From Cohaesibacter gelatinilyticus (GTDB taxonomy: Bacteria; Pseudomonadota; Alphaproteobacteria; Rhizobiales; Cohaesibacteraceae), in assembly GCF_900215605.1 (NCBI RefSeq), contig NZ_OBEL01000001.1, positions 1,798,001-1,862,000 of the forward strand: a stretch of 64,000 nucleotides of DNA, read 5' to 3'. The notes beneath the pieces were generated by a model, which was not told the origin of the DNA, made no database searches, and was given only the letters and a program-made list of their open reading frames with translations. Positions 25,486 through 34,211 of the stretch are shown here, one piece after another. Positions within the stretch are counted from its first letter, which is position 1, and every line of letters begins with the position of its first letter. A program made the position numbers and the translations under genes.

Positions 25486-26142
25486 ATGGATCAAAAATTA
25501 GTCACATATCCGCATTTTGATCAGGCTTTCAGAGAAAAATTTGAAGACTTGTTACGCTGGCGCAGAGATATTCGTCACTTTGAGCAAACGTCTGTCGACC
25601 CAAGATTGATCCAGTCCTGCCTGACCATGGCCAATCTCGCCCCTTCTGTCGGCCTCAGTCAACCTTGGCGTTTTGTGGAGCTGGAAAATCCCGCACGGCG
25701 AACAAAAGTCATACGATCCTTCGAAAAATGCAATGCGAGCGCCCTTCAAGCCTATGAAGGTGAAAAACGGCATCTTTATACCAGCCTGAAACTGGAAGGT
25801 CTCCGTCAGGCTCCCGTTCAATTCGCTGTCTTTTGCGATGAAAGAACATCCAAGGGCGATGGCCTCGGCAAACAATCCATGCCGGAGATGCTAAACTATT
25901 CAGTCGTCACCGCCATATACAGCTTCTGGCTTGCCGCTCGCGCTCATGGTCTGGGAGTAGGCTGGGTGTCAATTCTCGAACCAAGTGAAATCCGAGAAGC
26001 CTGCGATGTTCCGGACCATTGGTCTCTTATCGCCTATCTCTGTGTGGGTTGGCCTGCCCTTGATCCCAACATCAGCCCTGAACTGGAACGAAGGGGTTGG
26101 GAAAATCGCCAACCCCACCCAGATTTCTACAAGAAGCTTTGA
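25486..26142 (+). CDS. bluB: 5,6-dimethylbenzimidazole synthase (BluB)
   Basis: This 218-residue flavoprotein of the nitroreductase fold starts at the ATG giving MDQKLVTYPHF; an earlier ATG at 25423 would overlap the hydrolase gene. BluB breaks down reduced FMN with O2 to make the lower ligand of vitamin B12. It shares with rhizobial BluB the RRDIRHF start of the FMN site, APSVGLSQPWRF, SLKLEGLRQAP and the LAARAHGLGVGWVSI segment. No other cobalamin gene is adjacent and I see no cobalamin riboswitch here. Confidence 0.88.
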   Translation: MDQKLVTYPHFDQAFREKFEDLLRWRRDIRHFEQTSVDPRLIQSCLTMANLAPSVGLSQPWRFVELENPARRTKVIRSFEKCNASALQAYEGEKRHLYTSLKLEGLRQAPVQFAVFCDERTSKGDGLGKQSMPEMLNYSVVTAIYSFWLAARAHGLGVGWVSILEPSEIREACDVPDHWSLIAYLCVGWPALDPNISPELERRGWENRQPHPDFYKKL

Positions 26143-26164
26143 GCGATCAGCGTGTCCCAAACTG

Positions 26165-26557
26165 CTACCTATCAGCGGCGGCAGTTCCTCGGTCACTCAT
26201 GAGCGTCAAACCGAATAGTGCTGCCAGACCCAATTCTGTGCTGATCGCCAGCAAGATACCCAGCCCGGCAATTCCATAGCTCAACTCCCACAATCCGAGC
26301 AATGCAAGCCCCGTCAGCATGACAATGCTACCTTTCGCAACACCATTGCGCATGGAGCTTGCTGATAAGTCTCGAACAGCCCAATAAAGCCCTGATAAGC
26401 CGATAAACAAAAATCCTGCCCGGCGAGCCATCAATATGGACTCTGGGACAGCTTCGATACCAAACAGCCAGTGGATAAGACTTGGCACCACAAGAAGACA
26501 CAGCGCCAATATGGTGCAGATTGCTGCGATTAGGATACATAACAGTCGATAGGACAT
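26165..26557 (-). CDS. small four-helix membrane protein
   Basis: This is a 130-residue protein from the ATG giving MSYRLLCILIAA; an ATG four codons earlier is possible. About four hydrophobic helices span residues 5-30, 42-62, 75-98 and 100-122. I do not recognise the family with confidence. It resembles small DoxX- or DUF4345-like membrane proteins only in size and layout. It starts 21 bases after the haem-monooxygenase-like gene on the same strand, so it is probably in the same transcript. It is convergent with bluB. Confidence 0.6.
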   Translation of the reverse strand: MSYRLLCILIAAICTILALCLLVVPSLIHWLFGIEAVPESILMARRAGFLFIGLSGLYWAVRDLSASSMRNGVAKGSIVMLTGLALLGLWELSYGIAGLGILLAISTELGLAALFGLTLMSDRGTAAADR

Positions 26558-26577
26558 TTCTCTTCCCATTGTATATT

Positions 26578-26895
26578 TCAGGCTGAGATGGACAGCCCTT
26601 CAACCGCGTCGAAACCCTCGAATTGCGGCGGTCCCGCATAACCTACCGTTGGCTTGGCCCGGCTATGGGACTCCTTGAATTGCCGCGATTTGGTCCAGGC
26701 TACAAAGCTTTCTTCATTCCGCCAAATCGCATGGGAAGCATAGAGGACATAGCCATCACTTTCAGATCCCTTTAAAAGATCAAAATGTACAAAGCCGTCA
26801 AAATCCAGCAACTTGCTATCACGGCTGCGCCAAATCTCTTCAAAGGCTGCCTCGTCTCCCACCTTCACTCGGAACCGATTCATCGCCACAAACAT
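26578..26895 (-). CDS. IsdG/HmuQ-like haem-degrading monooxygenase (ABM fold)
   Basis: This 105-residue protein starts MFVAMNRFRVKVGDE, with GGGAG 9 bases before the ATG. It is an antibiotic-biosynthesis-monooxygenase (dimeric ferredoxin-like) fold. Asn6, Trp67 (FVAWTKS) and His77 (FKESHS) match the Asn/Trp/His set that binds and ruffles haem in IsdG-type enzymes, so haem ring opening for iron release is the likely role. Rhizobial HmuQ/HmuD have the same start and the same FEGF end. It precedes a small membrane protein, and no haem transporter is adjacent. Other ABM functions remain possible. Confidence 0.75.
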   Translation of the reverse strand: MFVAMNRFRVKVGDEAAFEEIWRSRDSKLLDFDGFVHFDLLKGSESDGYVLYASHAIWRNEESFVAWTKSRQFKESHSRAKPTVGYAGPPQFEGFDAVEGLSISA

Positions 26896-27035
26896 GATCC
26901 ATTACTCCCATAGTCCAAAAATATTCATATACATAGCTAGTAATTTGACATGTCGATAAAGTCCACACAAAGAACGACTCAAAACCATAAAGTGCATTGA
27001 CACATTCGTTGCAACCAAGCACATAATTCCCTTGC

Positions 27036-27050
27036 ACTTGTCAATCAAGT
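27036..27050. promoter_or_regulatory. ACTTG-N5-CAAGT dyad upstream of the GntR gene
   Basis: ACTTG (27036-27040) and CAAGT (27046-27050) are inverted around 5 bases. The adjoining GTCGATAAA (27049-27057) is repeated directly at 26952-26960. Both lie in the 197-base region between the monooxygenase gene (minus) and the GntR regulator (plus). It is a candidate autoregulatory site. Confidence 0.4.
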
Positions 27051-27092
27051 CGATAAAAATATTGGAGATTTTTTTCAATTTTGGAGATTGCC

Positions 27093-27740
27093 TTGTTCGG
27101 ACGGCAAAAAGAAGAATCTGCAACAGTTGTCAATCTCCTGGCCGATCAGGTCAGGCGCGATATCTCCTTTGGTGTTCTACCACCAGATACAAAACTGAAG
27201 ATCGAAGAGCTGCGTGGTCGTTATGGTGGTTCGGCCCATAGCCTTCGCGAAGCCTTGCGTCTTCTTTCCAATGAAGGTTTGGTTGAAGCAACCGCACAAC
27301 GTGGCTTCCGGGTCAGTTCCGCCACACTGGACGACCAACAAGATATCATGCGCTTGCGCCGAGAGATTGAAACAACCGGTCTACGTTGGGCTATGGAACA
27401 CGGCGATCTGCAGTGGGAAGGCCGCATCATGGCCGCGCAGCATGCCTTGAAAGCCATCACCACACAATTGCAACAGGATCCGACTGGTTTTGCGCTGGAT
27501 TGGGATGAAGCCAACCGCCATTTCCATGCAACTTTGATCGAAGCAAGCCGGTCTCCACGTCTGATGGAAATTCAAAACAGCCTGTTCGAGCAAAGCCGCC
27601 GATTCCGTTTGGCAGCCTTACGTGAAAGCCAGATCGATTTTGAAGCAACACTCACCGTCATCAACGAGCTCGTCGCCGCCATATTGACGAAGCAGGAAAC
27701 TGAAGCCGTCAACATTCTTCAGAAGCTTATCATTCACTAG
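27093..27740 (+). CDS. GntR-family (FadR-type, FCD domain) regulator
   Basis: This is a 215-residue protein if translation starts at the TTG at 27093, which has GGAG 6 bases upstream. Another TTG at 27081 lacks such a site. The N-terminal winged helix (about 10-75) contains RGRYGGSAHSLREALRLLSNEGLVEA, seen in parts. The FCD ligand-binding domain follows (about 88-210), with FHATLIEASRSPRL. FadR-type regulators sense small carboxylates or similar compounds. It is upstream of, and co-oriented with, the TauABC-like importer, so it probably controls that importer. Confidence 0.88.
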   Translation: MFGRQKEESATVVNLLADQVRRDISFGVLPPDTKLKIEELRGRYGGSAHSLREALRLLSNEGLVEATAQRGFRVSSATLDDQQDIMRLRREIETTGLRWAMEHGDLQWEGRIMAAQHALKAITTQLQQDPTGFALDWDEANRHFHATLIEASRSPRLMEIQNSLFEQSRRFRLAALRESQIDFEATLTVINELVAAILTKQETEAVNILQKLIIH

Positions 27741-27825
27741 AACTGGCAAGAGTCACCTATGCCAGCCTCATCAAAACTGATTGATTGAATACGAACCAAA
27801 GATAATCCAATTTGGGAGGATATCC

Positions 27826-28860
27826 ATGTTCACTATCTCACGCAGAAAAGTTGCCAGCCTTCTGGTTGGCGGCGCTATCGCAGCCAGCAGCTTCGCAGCA
27901 ACAGCATCTCTCGCTCAAGCAGCTGACAAGATCACCGTCGGCGCCCTGCGCTTCACCTCACATTCCGCAAGCTTTGTCGCCTTTGAGCGCGATTATTTCA
28001 AAGATCAGGGGCTGGATGTCGAGTTCAAGTTCTTCCAGGCAGCTCAACCTATGGCCGTTGCCATTGCATCCGGCGACGTGGATTTTGGTGTTACTGCTAT
28101 TTCCGGTGGCCTGATCAATCTGGCAGAAAAAGGCGCGATCAAGGTAATCGGCGGTGCTTTACACGAGGAGCAAGGCATTGATGGTCAGATGATTCTGGCT
28201 TCCAAAAAAGCCTTTGACGCAGGCCTGAAGACACCTGCAGATCTGAAAGGCCACAGCTATGGCATCACCCAGGCTGGCTCCTCCTTCCATTACATGGCGC
28301 ACAAAATCGCACAAAAAGAGGGCTTTGCCGGATCTGAGATCAAGGTCAAGCCACTGCAGAAAGTCGGTGCTATCATCGGTGCTCTGAAATCCGAGCAGAT
28401 CGACGCCTGGTCCATCGTACCGCATATCGCCAAAGGCCTTGCAAAAGCACCAACCGTCGAGCTGATCGGTAAAGTCGCTGACTATATCCCTGATTATCAG
28501 GTCACCACTGTCTTCACCTCTGCCAAGAATGCAGCTGAGAAGAAAGAATTGGTCAAGAAGTTCCTCACTGCTTTCTCAAAAGGCGCTGATGACTTCAATG
28601 CTGCTCTGGTAGACAAAACCGCTGGCGATCAAGCTGCAGAAGACATGGTCAAGCTGATCCACAAATATGTCTACACTTCTCGCCCATATGAGAAGGCAGC
28701 TCCATCCATCCGCAATGGTGCGATGCGCATCAACAAGGATGCCAAGCTAAATGTGACCAATGTGAAAGATCAGCTGTCCTGGTTCCAGTCAGAAGGTCTG
28801 GTTTCCAAAGACATCACCATCGATATGCTTATTGATGACAGCTTTGTAGAAACCTACTAA
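27826..28860 (+). CDS. TauA/SsuA/NMT1-like ABC substrate-binding protein
   Basis: This is a 344-residue protein from the ATG giving MFTISRRKVASLLVG, with GGGAGGATATCC before it. The signal sequence has an S-R-R start and ends SLAQA, so Tat export is conceivable although the motif is incomplete. The mature part is a type II SBP of the NMT1/SsuA group (ASGDVDFGVTAISGG, SYGITQAGSSFHYMAH, LKSEQIDAWSIVP). Members carry sulfonates, nitrate, pyrimidine precursors or riboflavin; the ligand here cannot be read. It leads a three-gene importer operon and is followed by a strong hairpin. Confidence 0.85.
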   Translation: MFTISRRKVASLLVGGAIAASSFAATASLAQAADKITVGALRFTSHSASFVAFERDYFKDQGLDVEFKFFQAAQPMAVAIASGDVDFGVTAISGGLINLAEKGAIKVIGGALHEEQGIDGQMILASKKAFDAGLKTPADLKGHSYGITQAGSSFHYMAHKIAQKEGFAGSEIKVKPLQKVGAIIGALKSEQIDAWSIVPHIAKGLAKAPTVELIGKVADYIPDYQVTTVFTSAKNAAEKKELVKKFLTAFSKGADDFNAALVDKTAGDQAAEDMVKLIHKYVYTSRPYEKAAPSIRNGAMRINKDAKLNVTNVKDQLSWFQSEGLVSKDITIDMLIDDSFVETY

Positions 28861-28880
28861 GCCACGCAAATTCAGCAATT

Positions 28881-28911
28881 GGGGGATCTGGCACATCCAG
28901 ATCCCCCTTTT
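28881..28911 (+). terminator. strong hairpin between binding-protein and ATPase genes
   Basis: GGGGGATCTGG (28881-28891) pairs perfectly with CCAGATCCCCC (28897-28907) over a 5-base loop, followed by TTTT. It lies 20 bases after the SBP stop and 42 bases before the ATPase gene. It should act as a partial terminator or mRNA stabiliser. Confidence 0.8.
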
Positions 28912-28952
28912 CAATCCCCGCTTACAGGCCCCAAGGGCCGGAGGTACAGGAT

Positions 28953-29720
28953 ATGGATCTGCACCTTGAAGGTATTTCCCATACTTACGGCGATATCAAG
29001 GTTCTGGAAGATATCAACCTGACGATCAATGACGGCGAAATCGTCTGCATCGTTGGCCCATCTGGCTGCGGCAAATCCACTCTTTTGCGCTTCATCGGTG
29101 GTCTGGAACGACCCGATAAAGGCCAGGTTCTGCAAATGGGTCACCCCCCGGTGGATAGTCTCAATCCGCTGACCTACATCTTTCAGGATTTTGCACTTCT
29201 GCCTTGGCGAAGCGTTCGCGGCAATATCTCTCTCGTTTTGGAGGATCACGGGATAAAAGGTAAAAAAGCCGACCCCATTATCTCTGATGTCTTGGCCCGA
29301 ACCAACCTGAGCGAGTTTGCCAAGGCCTATCCTCGACAGCTTTCCGGCGGCATGAAACAGCGTGTAGCCATTGCCCGTGCTCTGGCAGTCCGTCCGGCTG
29401 TCATGCTGATGGACGAGCCACTCTCCGCTCTGGATAGTCAAACCCGCGAACTGCTGATGGATGATCTGATTGATTTGTGGGAGCGAGATCGTTTCACCGC
29501 TTGTTACGTCACCCATAACCTCAATGAAGCAGTTCGTCTGGGACACAAAATCGTGGTTCTTTCGCGTCGACCGGGTAAAATTCGAGAAATCGTCGACATT
29601 GACCTCCCCCTAAATCAACGCAAAGATCATTCCGAACTTCTGGATCAAAAGCAAAAACAACTCTGGTCCATCATGCGAGAAGAAGCCCGCGCAGCGGATA
29701 AGGAACTGGTCCATGGCTAA
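28953..29720 (+). CDS. TauB/SsuB-like ABC transporter ATP-binding protein
   Basis: This 255-residue ATPase has Walker A GPSGCGKST (about 35-43), Q-loop YIFQDFALLPW, signature LSGGMKQRVAIARAL (about 129-143), Walker B VMLMDEPLSALD and switch His in YVTHNLNEA. These are typical of the nitrate/sulfonate/taurine family. GGAGG lies 8 bases before the ATG. It overlaps the permease gene by 8 bases, indicating coupled translation. Its partner SBP is upstream. Confidence 0.92.
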   Translation: MDLHLEGISHTYGDIKVLEDINLTINDGEIVCIVGPSGCGKSTLLRFIGGLERPDKGQVLQMGHPPVDSLNPLTYIFQDFALLPWRSVRGNISLVLEDHGIKGKKADPIISDVLARTNLSEFAKAYPRQLSGGMKQRVAIARALAVRPAVMLMDEPLSALDSQTRELLMDDLIDLWERDRFTACYVTHNLNEAVRLGHKIVVLSRRPGKIREIVDIDLPLNQRKDHSELLDQKQKQLWSIMREEARAADKELVHG

Positions 29721-30579
29721 TATTAGTACGATCCAAGCAAAAGCCAAGGATAAGGCAACCACACCTCAACCAATCCCCCTTGTAAAAAATGACCCCATCA
29801 AAGCCAAAGTTCCTTTTCGTGGTGGTGGGTTCCAGCCAAAATCTCTGGGCCTTCTCAGCCCAATTGTTTTCATCACACTCATCAGTTTATGGGAAGTTGG
29901 CTCCAGAACCGGCTTCATTTCCAATCTGGTCCTACCAGCCCCTTCAGAAGCATTTGAGGCCTTCATGCAGCTTGCTCGCTCTGGCATGCTCTGGACACAT
30001 CTTTCAGCTTCCTTGCAGCGCCTGCTGATTGGCTGGTCATTAGGGAGCATGCTCGGCATTTTTGTCGGCCTGCTTATCGGCCTGTCATCCGTTGCACGTG
30101 CCGGTCTCTCTCCTCTTGTCTCTGCAATCTTCCCAATCCCGAAGATTGCTCTTCTACCGCTTTTCATCATCTGGTTTGGCATCGGCGAAGGCTCCAAAGT
30201 CGCCACTATCCTGTTCGGCACTTTCTTTCCGACCGTTATTGCCACCTATGGCGGGGTCGATAATGTGGATCGCAATCTCATTCGCATGGGCCAATCCTTT
30301 GGTCTCTCCAAATCATCCATTGTCCGCAAAATCATCCTGCCGGGGGCCCTGCCCGCGATTCTGTCCGGCTGTCGGATCTCTGCATCCATCGCCATCATCT
30401 TGTTGGTCGCCGCCGAGATGATCGGTGCAGAATTTGGCATCGGCGCCTATATCCTGTTGGCAGGCAGTCTCTTTGCACCTGACCAGTTGATTGCAGGTGT
30501 CGCCATGCTCTCCATCATGGGCCTGTGTTTTGCCTGGCTCATCGGCAGAGCGGAGAAATTCTTCCTGTCATGGCGTTAA
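29713..30579 (+). CDS. TauC/SsuC-like ABC transporter permease
   Basis: This 288-residue inner-membrane permease has an extended N-terminal tail of about 45 residues rich in K, P and T, then about six membrane helices starting near residue 48. The EAA-like loop is FGLSKSSIVRKIILPGALPA (about 196-215). It pairs with itself in the membrane and with the upstream ATPase. A bidirectional terminator separates it from the convergent GMC oxidoreductase gene. Confidence 0.9.
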   Translation: MANISTIQAKAKDKATTPQPIPLVKNDPIKAKVPFRGGGFQPKSLGLLSPIVFITLISLWEVGSRTGFISNLVLPAPSEAFEAFMQLARSGMLWTHLSASLQRLLIGWSLGSMLGIFVGLLIGLSSVARAGLSPLVSAIFPIPKIALLPLFIIWFGIGEGSKVATILFGTFFPTVIATYGGVDNVDRNLIRMGQSFGLSKSSIVRKIILPGALPAILSGCRISASIAIILLVAAEMIGAEFGIGAYILLAGSLFAPDQLIAGVAMLSIMGLCFAWLIGRAEKFFLSWR

Positions 30580-30595
30580 CATCAAATAAAAACGA

Positions 30596-30632
30596 AAAAA
30601 GCGGCTCCCTGTAATAAGCGAGCCGTTTTTTT
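30596..30632. terminator. bidirectional terminator between the importer and the GMC gene
   Basis: CGGCTC (30602-30607) and GAGCCG (30620-30625) form the stem, flanked by A-run on the left and seven T on the right. It can therefore serve the plus-strand importer and the minus-strand GMC oxidoreductase. Confidence 0.75.
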
Positions 30633-30648
30633 CGATCAGATATTTCGA

Positions 30649-32265
30649 TTATTGATTATCGGCCAAGATCATGTCTGATGCTTTTTCGGCAATCATTACG
30701 ACAGGAGCATGAGTGTTGCCGGAGGTAATCATCGGCATGATGGATGCATCCACCACCCGAAGTCCCTCCAATCCATGAACCTTGAGGCGCTTATCGACTA
30801 CAGCCATAGGATCATCGCCCATTTTTGCCGTCCCGCAAGGGTGAAAAATGGTCGTTCCAACATCACCCGCGGCTTTGAGCAAATCCTCATCACTCCGATA
30901 AACAAGCCCGGGTTTGATTTCCTCTGGCTCATATTGCGACATGGTCGAAGTCGCCATGAGCTTGCGCGCATGACGAAGTGACTCGATCGCAACCTGCTTA
31001 TCCATTTCTGCACTTAAATAGTTTGGCGCAATGATGGGAGCGTCATAGGGATCGCTAGAACGCAGGCTAAGTGTTCCTCTGCTTTCTGGGCGCAAATTAC
31101 ACACAGAGACCGTGATCGCCGGGAAGTCATGCAAGGGATCACCAAACTTGTCCAGAGACAATGGTTGCACGTGATATTCAATATTCGGCGTCGCCACTTG
31201 ATCATTGGATTTGGTGAAAATGCCAAGCTGGCTCGGCGCCATGGCCATGGGACCTGAGCGCTTCATGGCATATTCCAGCGCTATCATGGCCTTTCCCCAA
31301 AGGCTTTTCTGCCGTTCATTCAGCGTTAGCGCGCCTTGGATCTTGAAGATGGTACGCAGCTGCAAATGATCCATGAGATTGGCACCAACCCCTTCCAGAT
31401 TGTATGTCATCTGGATGTTATGCTTGGCCAACTCAGCCACAGGTCCAATACCAGAGAGCTGCATAATTTGTGGCGATCCAATCGCACCTGCTGCCAGCAG
31501 GACTTCACGACCAGCATGAAGGACAGACGGCCGTCCCTGCACACTCAGCTCCAACCCGGTCACCTTGTTGCCCTCCAGAAGCAACTTCTCAGCATGGGCA
31601 TGCTTCATAATCGTCAGATTGGAACGATCTTTGACCGGATGCAAAAAGGCATCAGCTGATGACCAGCGTACTCCACCCTTCTGGTTCACCTCGAAATAGG
31701 CCGAACCATCATTGAATCCATCATTGGGATCTTCCGCCTTGGGAATACCCATCTCGGAAGCAGCCTCACGCACAGCATCCAGAATATCCCAACTCAAGCG
31801 CTGATGTTCGACCCGCAATTCACCATCCTGATTATGCAGCTCGTCTTTTCGCGTTTGATGGCTCTCGGATTTCAGGAAATAGGGAAGCACGTCATCCCAC
31901 CCCCAACCATCATTGCCCATCTGACGCCAACCATCATAATCAGCGCTTTGGCCGCGCATATAGATCATGCCATTGATAGAGGAGCAGCCCCCCAGAACCT
32001 TGCCACGAGGATAGATCAGCTCACGGCCATTCAAGCCTGCATCTGCCTCAGTCTTGAAACACCAGTCAGTACGAGGGTTATTGATACAATAGAGATAGCC
32101 AACAGGAATACGCACCCAGTGATAGGCATCAGAACCACCAGCCTCGAGCAGCAGAACCTTATTCCTTGGATCTGCACTCAACCGATTGGCCAGCACACAG
32201 CCGGCGGAACCGGCGCCAACGATCACATAATCCCATGTTCCCAATTCTTGCCGATCATCAGCCAT
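30649..32265 (-). CDS. GMC-family oxidoreductase (choline/alcohol dehydrogenase-like)
   Basis: This 538-residue FAD enzyme has [17 protein letters not shown] (about 15-31) and the E of LLLEAGGSD, which binds ribose. The GMC signatures [18 protein letters not shown] and [16 protein letters not shown] are present. The active-site His pair is in [11 protein letters not shown] and [10 protein letters not shown]. Relatives include BetA and AlkJ-type dehydrogenases, so an alcohol is oxidised to an aldehyde, but the substrate is not clear. No betB or betI lies beside it. It is separated from dppF by a terminator, so it is probably its own unit. Confidence 0.85.
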   Translation of the reverse strand: MADDRQELGTWDYVIVGAGSAGCVLANRLSADPRNKVLLLEAGGSDAYHWVRIPVGYLYCINNPRTDWCFKTEADAGLNGRELIYPRGKVLGGCSSINGMIYMRGQSADYDGWRQMGNDGWGWDDVLPYFLKSESHQTRKDELHNQDGELRVEHQRLSWDILDAVREAASEMGIPKAEDPNDGFNDGSAYFEVNQKGGVRWSSADAFLHPVKDRSNLTIMKHAHAEKLLLEGNKVTGLELSVQGRPSVLHAGREVLLAAGAIGSPQIMQLSGIGPVAELAKHNIQMTYNLEGVGANLMDHLQLRTIFKIQGALTLNERQKSLWGKAMIALEYAMKRSGPMAMAPSQLGIFTKSNDQVATPNIEYHVQPLSLDKFGDPLHDFPAITVSVCNLRPESRGTLSLRSSDPYDAPIIAPNYLSAEMDKQVAIESLRHARKLMATSTMSQYEPEEIKPGLVYRSDEDLLKAAGDVGTTIFHPCGTAKMGDDPMAVVDKRLKVHGLEGLRVVDASIMPMITSGNTHAPVVMIAEKASDMILADNQ

Positions 32266-32422
32266 TCCATTCCCCCAGACTTGTCTTTCCCGTCGGCCTT
32301 ACCAGCCGATCCAAACATTGTGGTAAAGACTATAGCCACGCATGGTGGACATCACCATATCCCCTTTGGAACACCAGTTGCGCAAAATGATCGCACTTGG
32401 CGCTGAGTACCAATCCAAAAAG

Positions 32423-32454
32423 AAAAACCCGCTATGGATCATTCCATAGCGGGT
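32423..32454 (-). terminator. intrinsic terminator after the dpp operon
   Basis: On the minus strand ACCCGCTATGGA (complement of 32443-32454) pairs perfectly with TCCATAGCGGGT (complement of 32427-32438), a 12-bp stem with a 4-base loop, followed by TTTT. It is about 30 bases after the dppF stop codon. Confidence 0.9.
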
Positions 32455-32485
32455 CTCACACTTCATCATAAAACCATTCGCTGGC

Positions 32486-33331
32486 TTAGCTTGCTTTTTT
32501 ACGGGCAGCCATACGCGCACGGATGGAATCCAGTCCAGTATGTGGCGTCGCCGACAGCAGTGTTTTGGTATAATCATGCTGAGGATTATCAAACACCTTA
32601 TCCCGGCTGCCATTCTCTACAATTTCGCCGAAATACATCACCATCACCCGATCCGCCAGATAGCGAACAACTGACAGATCATGCGAGATGAACAGGTAGG
32701 AGAGGTTGAACTCGTCCTGTAGATCTTTCAGCAGATTGAGGATCTGTGCCTGAATGGACAAATCCAGTGCAGAGACCGGTTCATCCAGCACCAGGATCTT
32801 CGGGTTCAGCATCAGGGCGCGGCCAATGGCGATACGCTGACGCTGACCACCTGAGAACATATGCGGATAACGACCGAAATGCTCCGGCTGCAAACCAACC
32901 TTCAGCAGCATTTCCATCGCACGATCACGGCGTTCACCTGCAGACATCTCACTATGGTTGATGACCAGAGGCTCCTCCAGAACCGCTCCAACCTTCTGAC
33001 GAGGATTGAGAGAACCATATGGGTTCTGGAACACGATCTGCACTGTACGGCGCATCTCTTCGGTCACAGTCTGGTGAGCGATATCAATATCTTGACCACC
33101 AATAGTCAACTGACCAGAGGTCTGGGCATCAATCAATGTCAGAATGCGTGCAAGGGTCGACTTACCGCAGCCGGATTCCCCAACCAAAGCCAGCGTTTCA
33201 CCTGCATGCAGATCGAAATCAATGCCTTTAAGCGCCCGAACGGTTTCGGTTTTACCAAACAAACCAGCTTTGGACACATAGTCACGAGTAATGCCACGCA
33301 CACTCAGGACAGGATCTTTTGTCTCATTCAT
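32486..33331 (-). CDS. dppF: dipeptide ABC transporter ATP-binding protein DppF
   Basis: This 281-residue ATPase has Walker A GESGCGKST (about 53-61), FQNPYGSLNPRQ, signature FSGGQRQRIAIGRALML (about 157-173), Walker B ILVLDEPVSALD and switch His in FISHDLSVV. Compared with E. coli DppF (334 residues) it stops after YTKTLLSATPHTG plus a short basic tail. The cysteine-containing C-terminal oligopeptide-transporter extension is therefore missing. It overlaps dppD by 4 bases. It is the last gene of dppABCDF. Confidence 0.92.
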   Translation of the reverse strand: MNETKDPVLSVRGITRDYVSKAGLFGKTETVRALKGIDFDLHAGETLALVGESGCGKSTLARILTLIDAQTSGQLTIGGQDIDIAHQTVTEEMRRTVQIVFQNPYGSLNPRQKVGAVLEEPLVINHSEMSAGERRDRAMEMLLKVGLQPEHFGRYPHMFSGGQRQRIAIGRALMLNPKILVLDEPVSALDLSIQAQILNLLKDLQDEFNLSYLFISHDLSVVRYLADRVMVMYFGEIVENGSRDKVFDNPQHDYTKTLLSATPHTGLDSIRARMAARKKAS

Positions 33332-34197
33332 GATGCATTGGCCTCATCTGATTTGGAAAACCCACTGCCATTCTCTTGCGCAAAATCGCTCACAGTTGGC
33401 AAACGATCACCGGTCGCATGTTCCGGCAAAGCAGATAGCAAGGCCTTTGTATAAGGATGGCTTGGCGCTTCGAACAGCTCCAACACACCTGCCTCTTCCA
33501 TCTGCTCACCGTTATATTGCACGACAACACGGTCAGCAGTCTCTGCCACAACACCCATGTCATGGGTGATCATGATCAGAGCCATGTCGCTCTTCTGCTG
33601 AATGTCCATGAGCAAATCCAAAATCTGCTTCTGAATGGTCACATCCAACGCAGTGGTTGGTTCATCAGCAATCAGCAGTTTGGGCTGACAGGCAATCGCC
33701 ATGGCAATCATCACACGTTGACATTGGCCACCTGACATTTGATGTGGGAAGCTGGAGAGGCGCTTCTCTGGATCAGGGATACCAACCGCCTCGAAGAGTT
33801 CAATAGCACGCTGACGAGCCTGCTTACGATCCATGTCCAAATGAGTTCTCAGCACTTCACCAATCTGGAAACCGACGGTAAAGCAGGGATTAAGACTGGC
33901 AATTGGCTCCTGAAAAATCATGGAGATGTCTTTACCAATCACCTGCCGCCGCTCTTTGGATGTCAGTTTGGTCAGATCGCGACCATCAAACTCCATGATA
34001 TCGGCTTTGACCGTCGCGGAATCAGGAAGCAAACCCATGGTCGCCAGCATGGCAACGGATTTGCCGGAACCGGACTCACCAACAATGGCTAGAACCTCAC
34101 CTGCTTTGACATCGTAATTGACGCCTTTCAAAGCCCGAAACTGACCTGTAGCAGTGGCAAATTCAACGGTCAGGTTGCGAATTTTCAATAATGACAT
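33328..34197 (-). CDS. dppD: dipeptide ABC transporter ATP-binding protein DppD
   Basis: This 289-residue ATPase has Walker A GESGSGKSV (about 37-45), IFQEPIASLNPCFTVGFQI, signature MSGGQCQRVMIAMAIA (about 154-169), Walker B LLIADEPTTALD and switch His in ITHDMGVV. E. coli DppD has 327 residues and ends with a Cys cluster; here the protein ends after the LLSALPEH region with an acidic and serine-rich tail and no such cysteines. The start has GGGAGGG upstream. It pairs with DppF to drive DppBC. Confidence 0.92.
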   Translation of the reverse strand: MSLLKIRNLTVEFATATGQFRALKGVNYDVKAGEVLAIVGESGSGKSVAMLATMGLLPDSATVKADIMEFDGRDLTKLTSKERRQVIGKDISMIFQEPIASLNPCFTVGFQIGEVLRTHLDMDRKQARQRAIELFEAVGIPDPEKRLSSFPHQMSGGQCQRVMIAMAIACQPKLLIADEPTTALDVTIQKQILDLLMDIQQKSDMALIMITHDMGVVAETADRVVVQYNGEQMEEAGVLELFEAPSHPYTKALLSALPEHATGDRLPTVSDFAQENGSGFSKSDEANAS

Positions 34198-34211
34198 ATC
34201 ACATCCCTCCC

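Noticed and set aside
25300-25486. Cobalamin riboswitch upstream of bluB
   Set aside because: The upstream sequence is coding (alpha/beta hydrolase) up to 16 bases before the bluB start, and no B12-box-like word is present.
27741-27825. Possible thiamine or other riboswitch before the NMT1-like binding protein
   Set aside because: Only 85 bases separate the GntR gene from the start codon, and no conserved riboswitch core is visible. A short CTGGCA/TGCCAG dyad alone does not support it.
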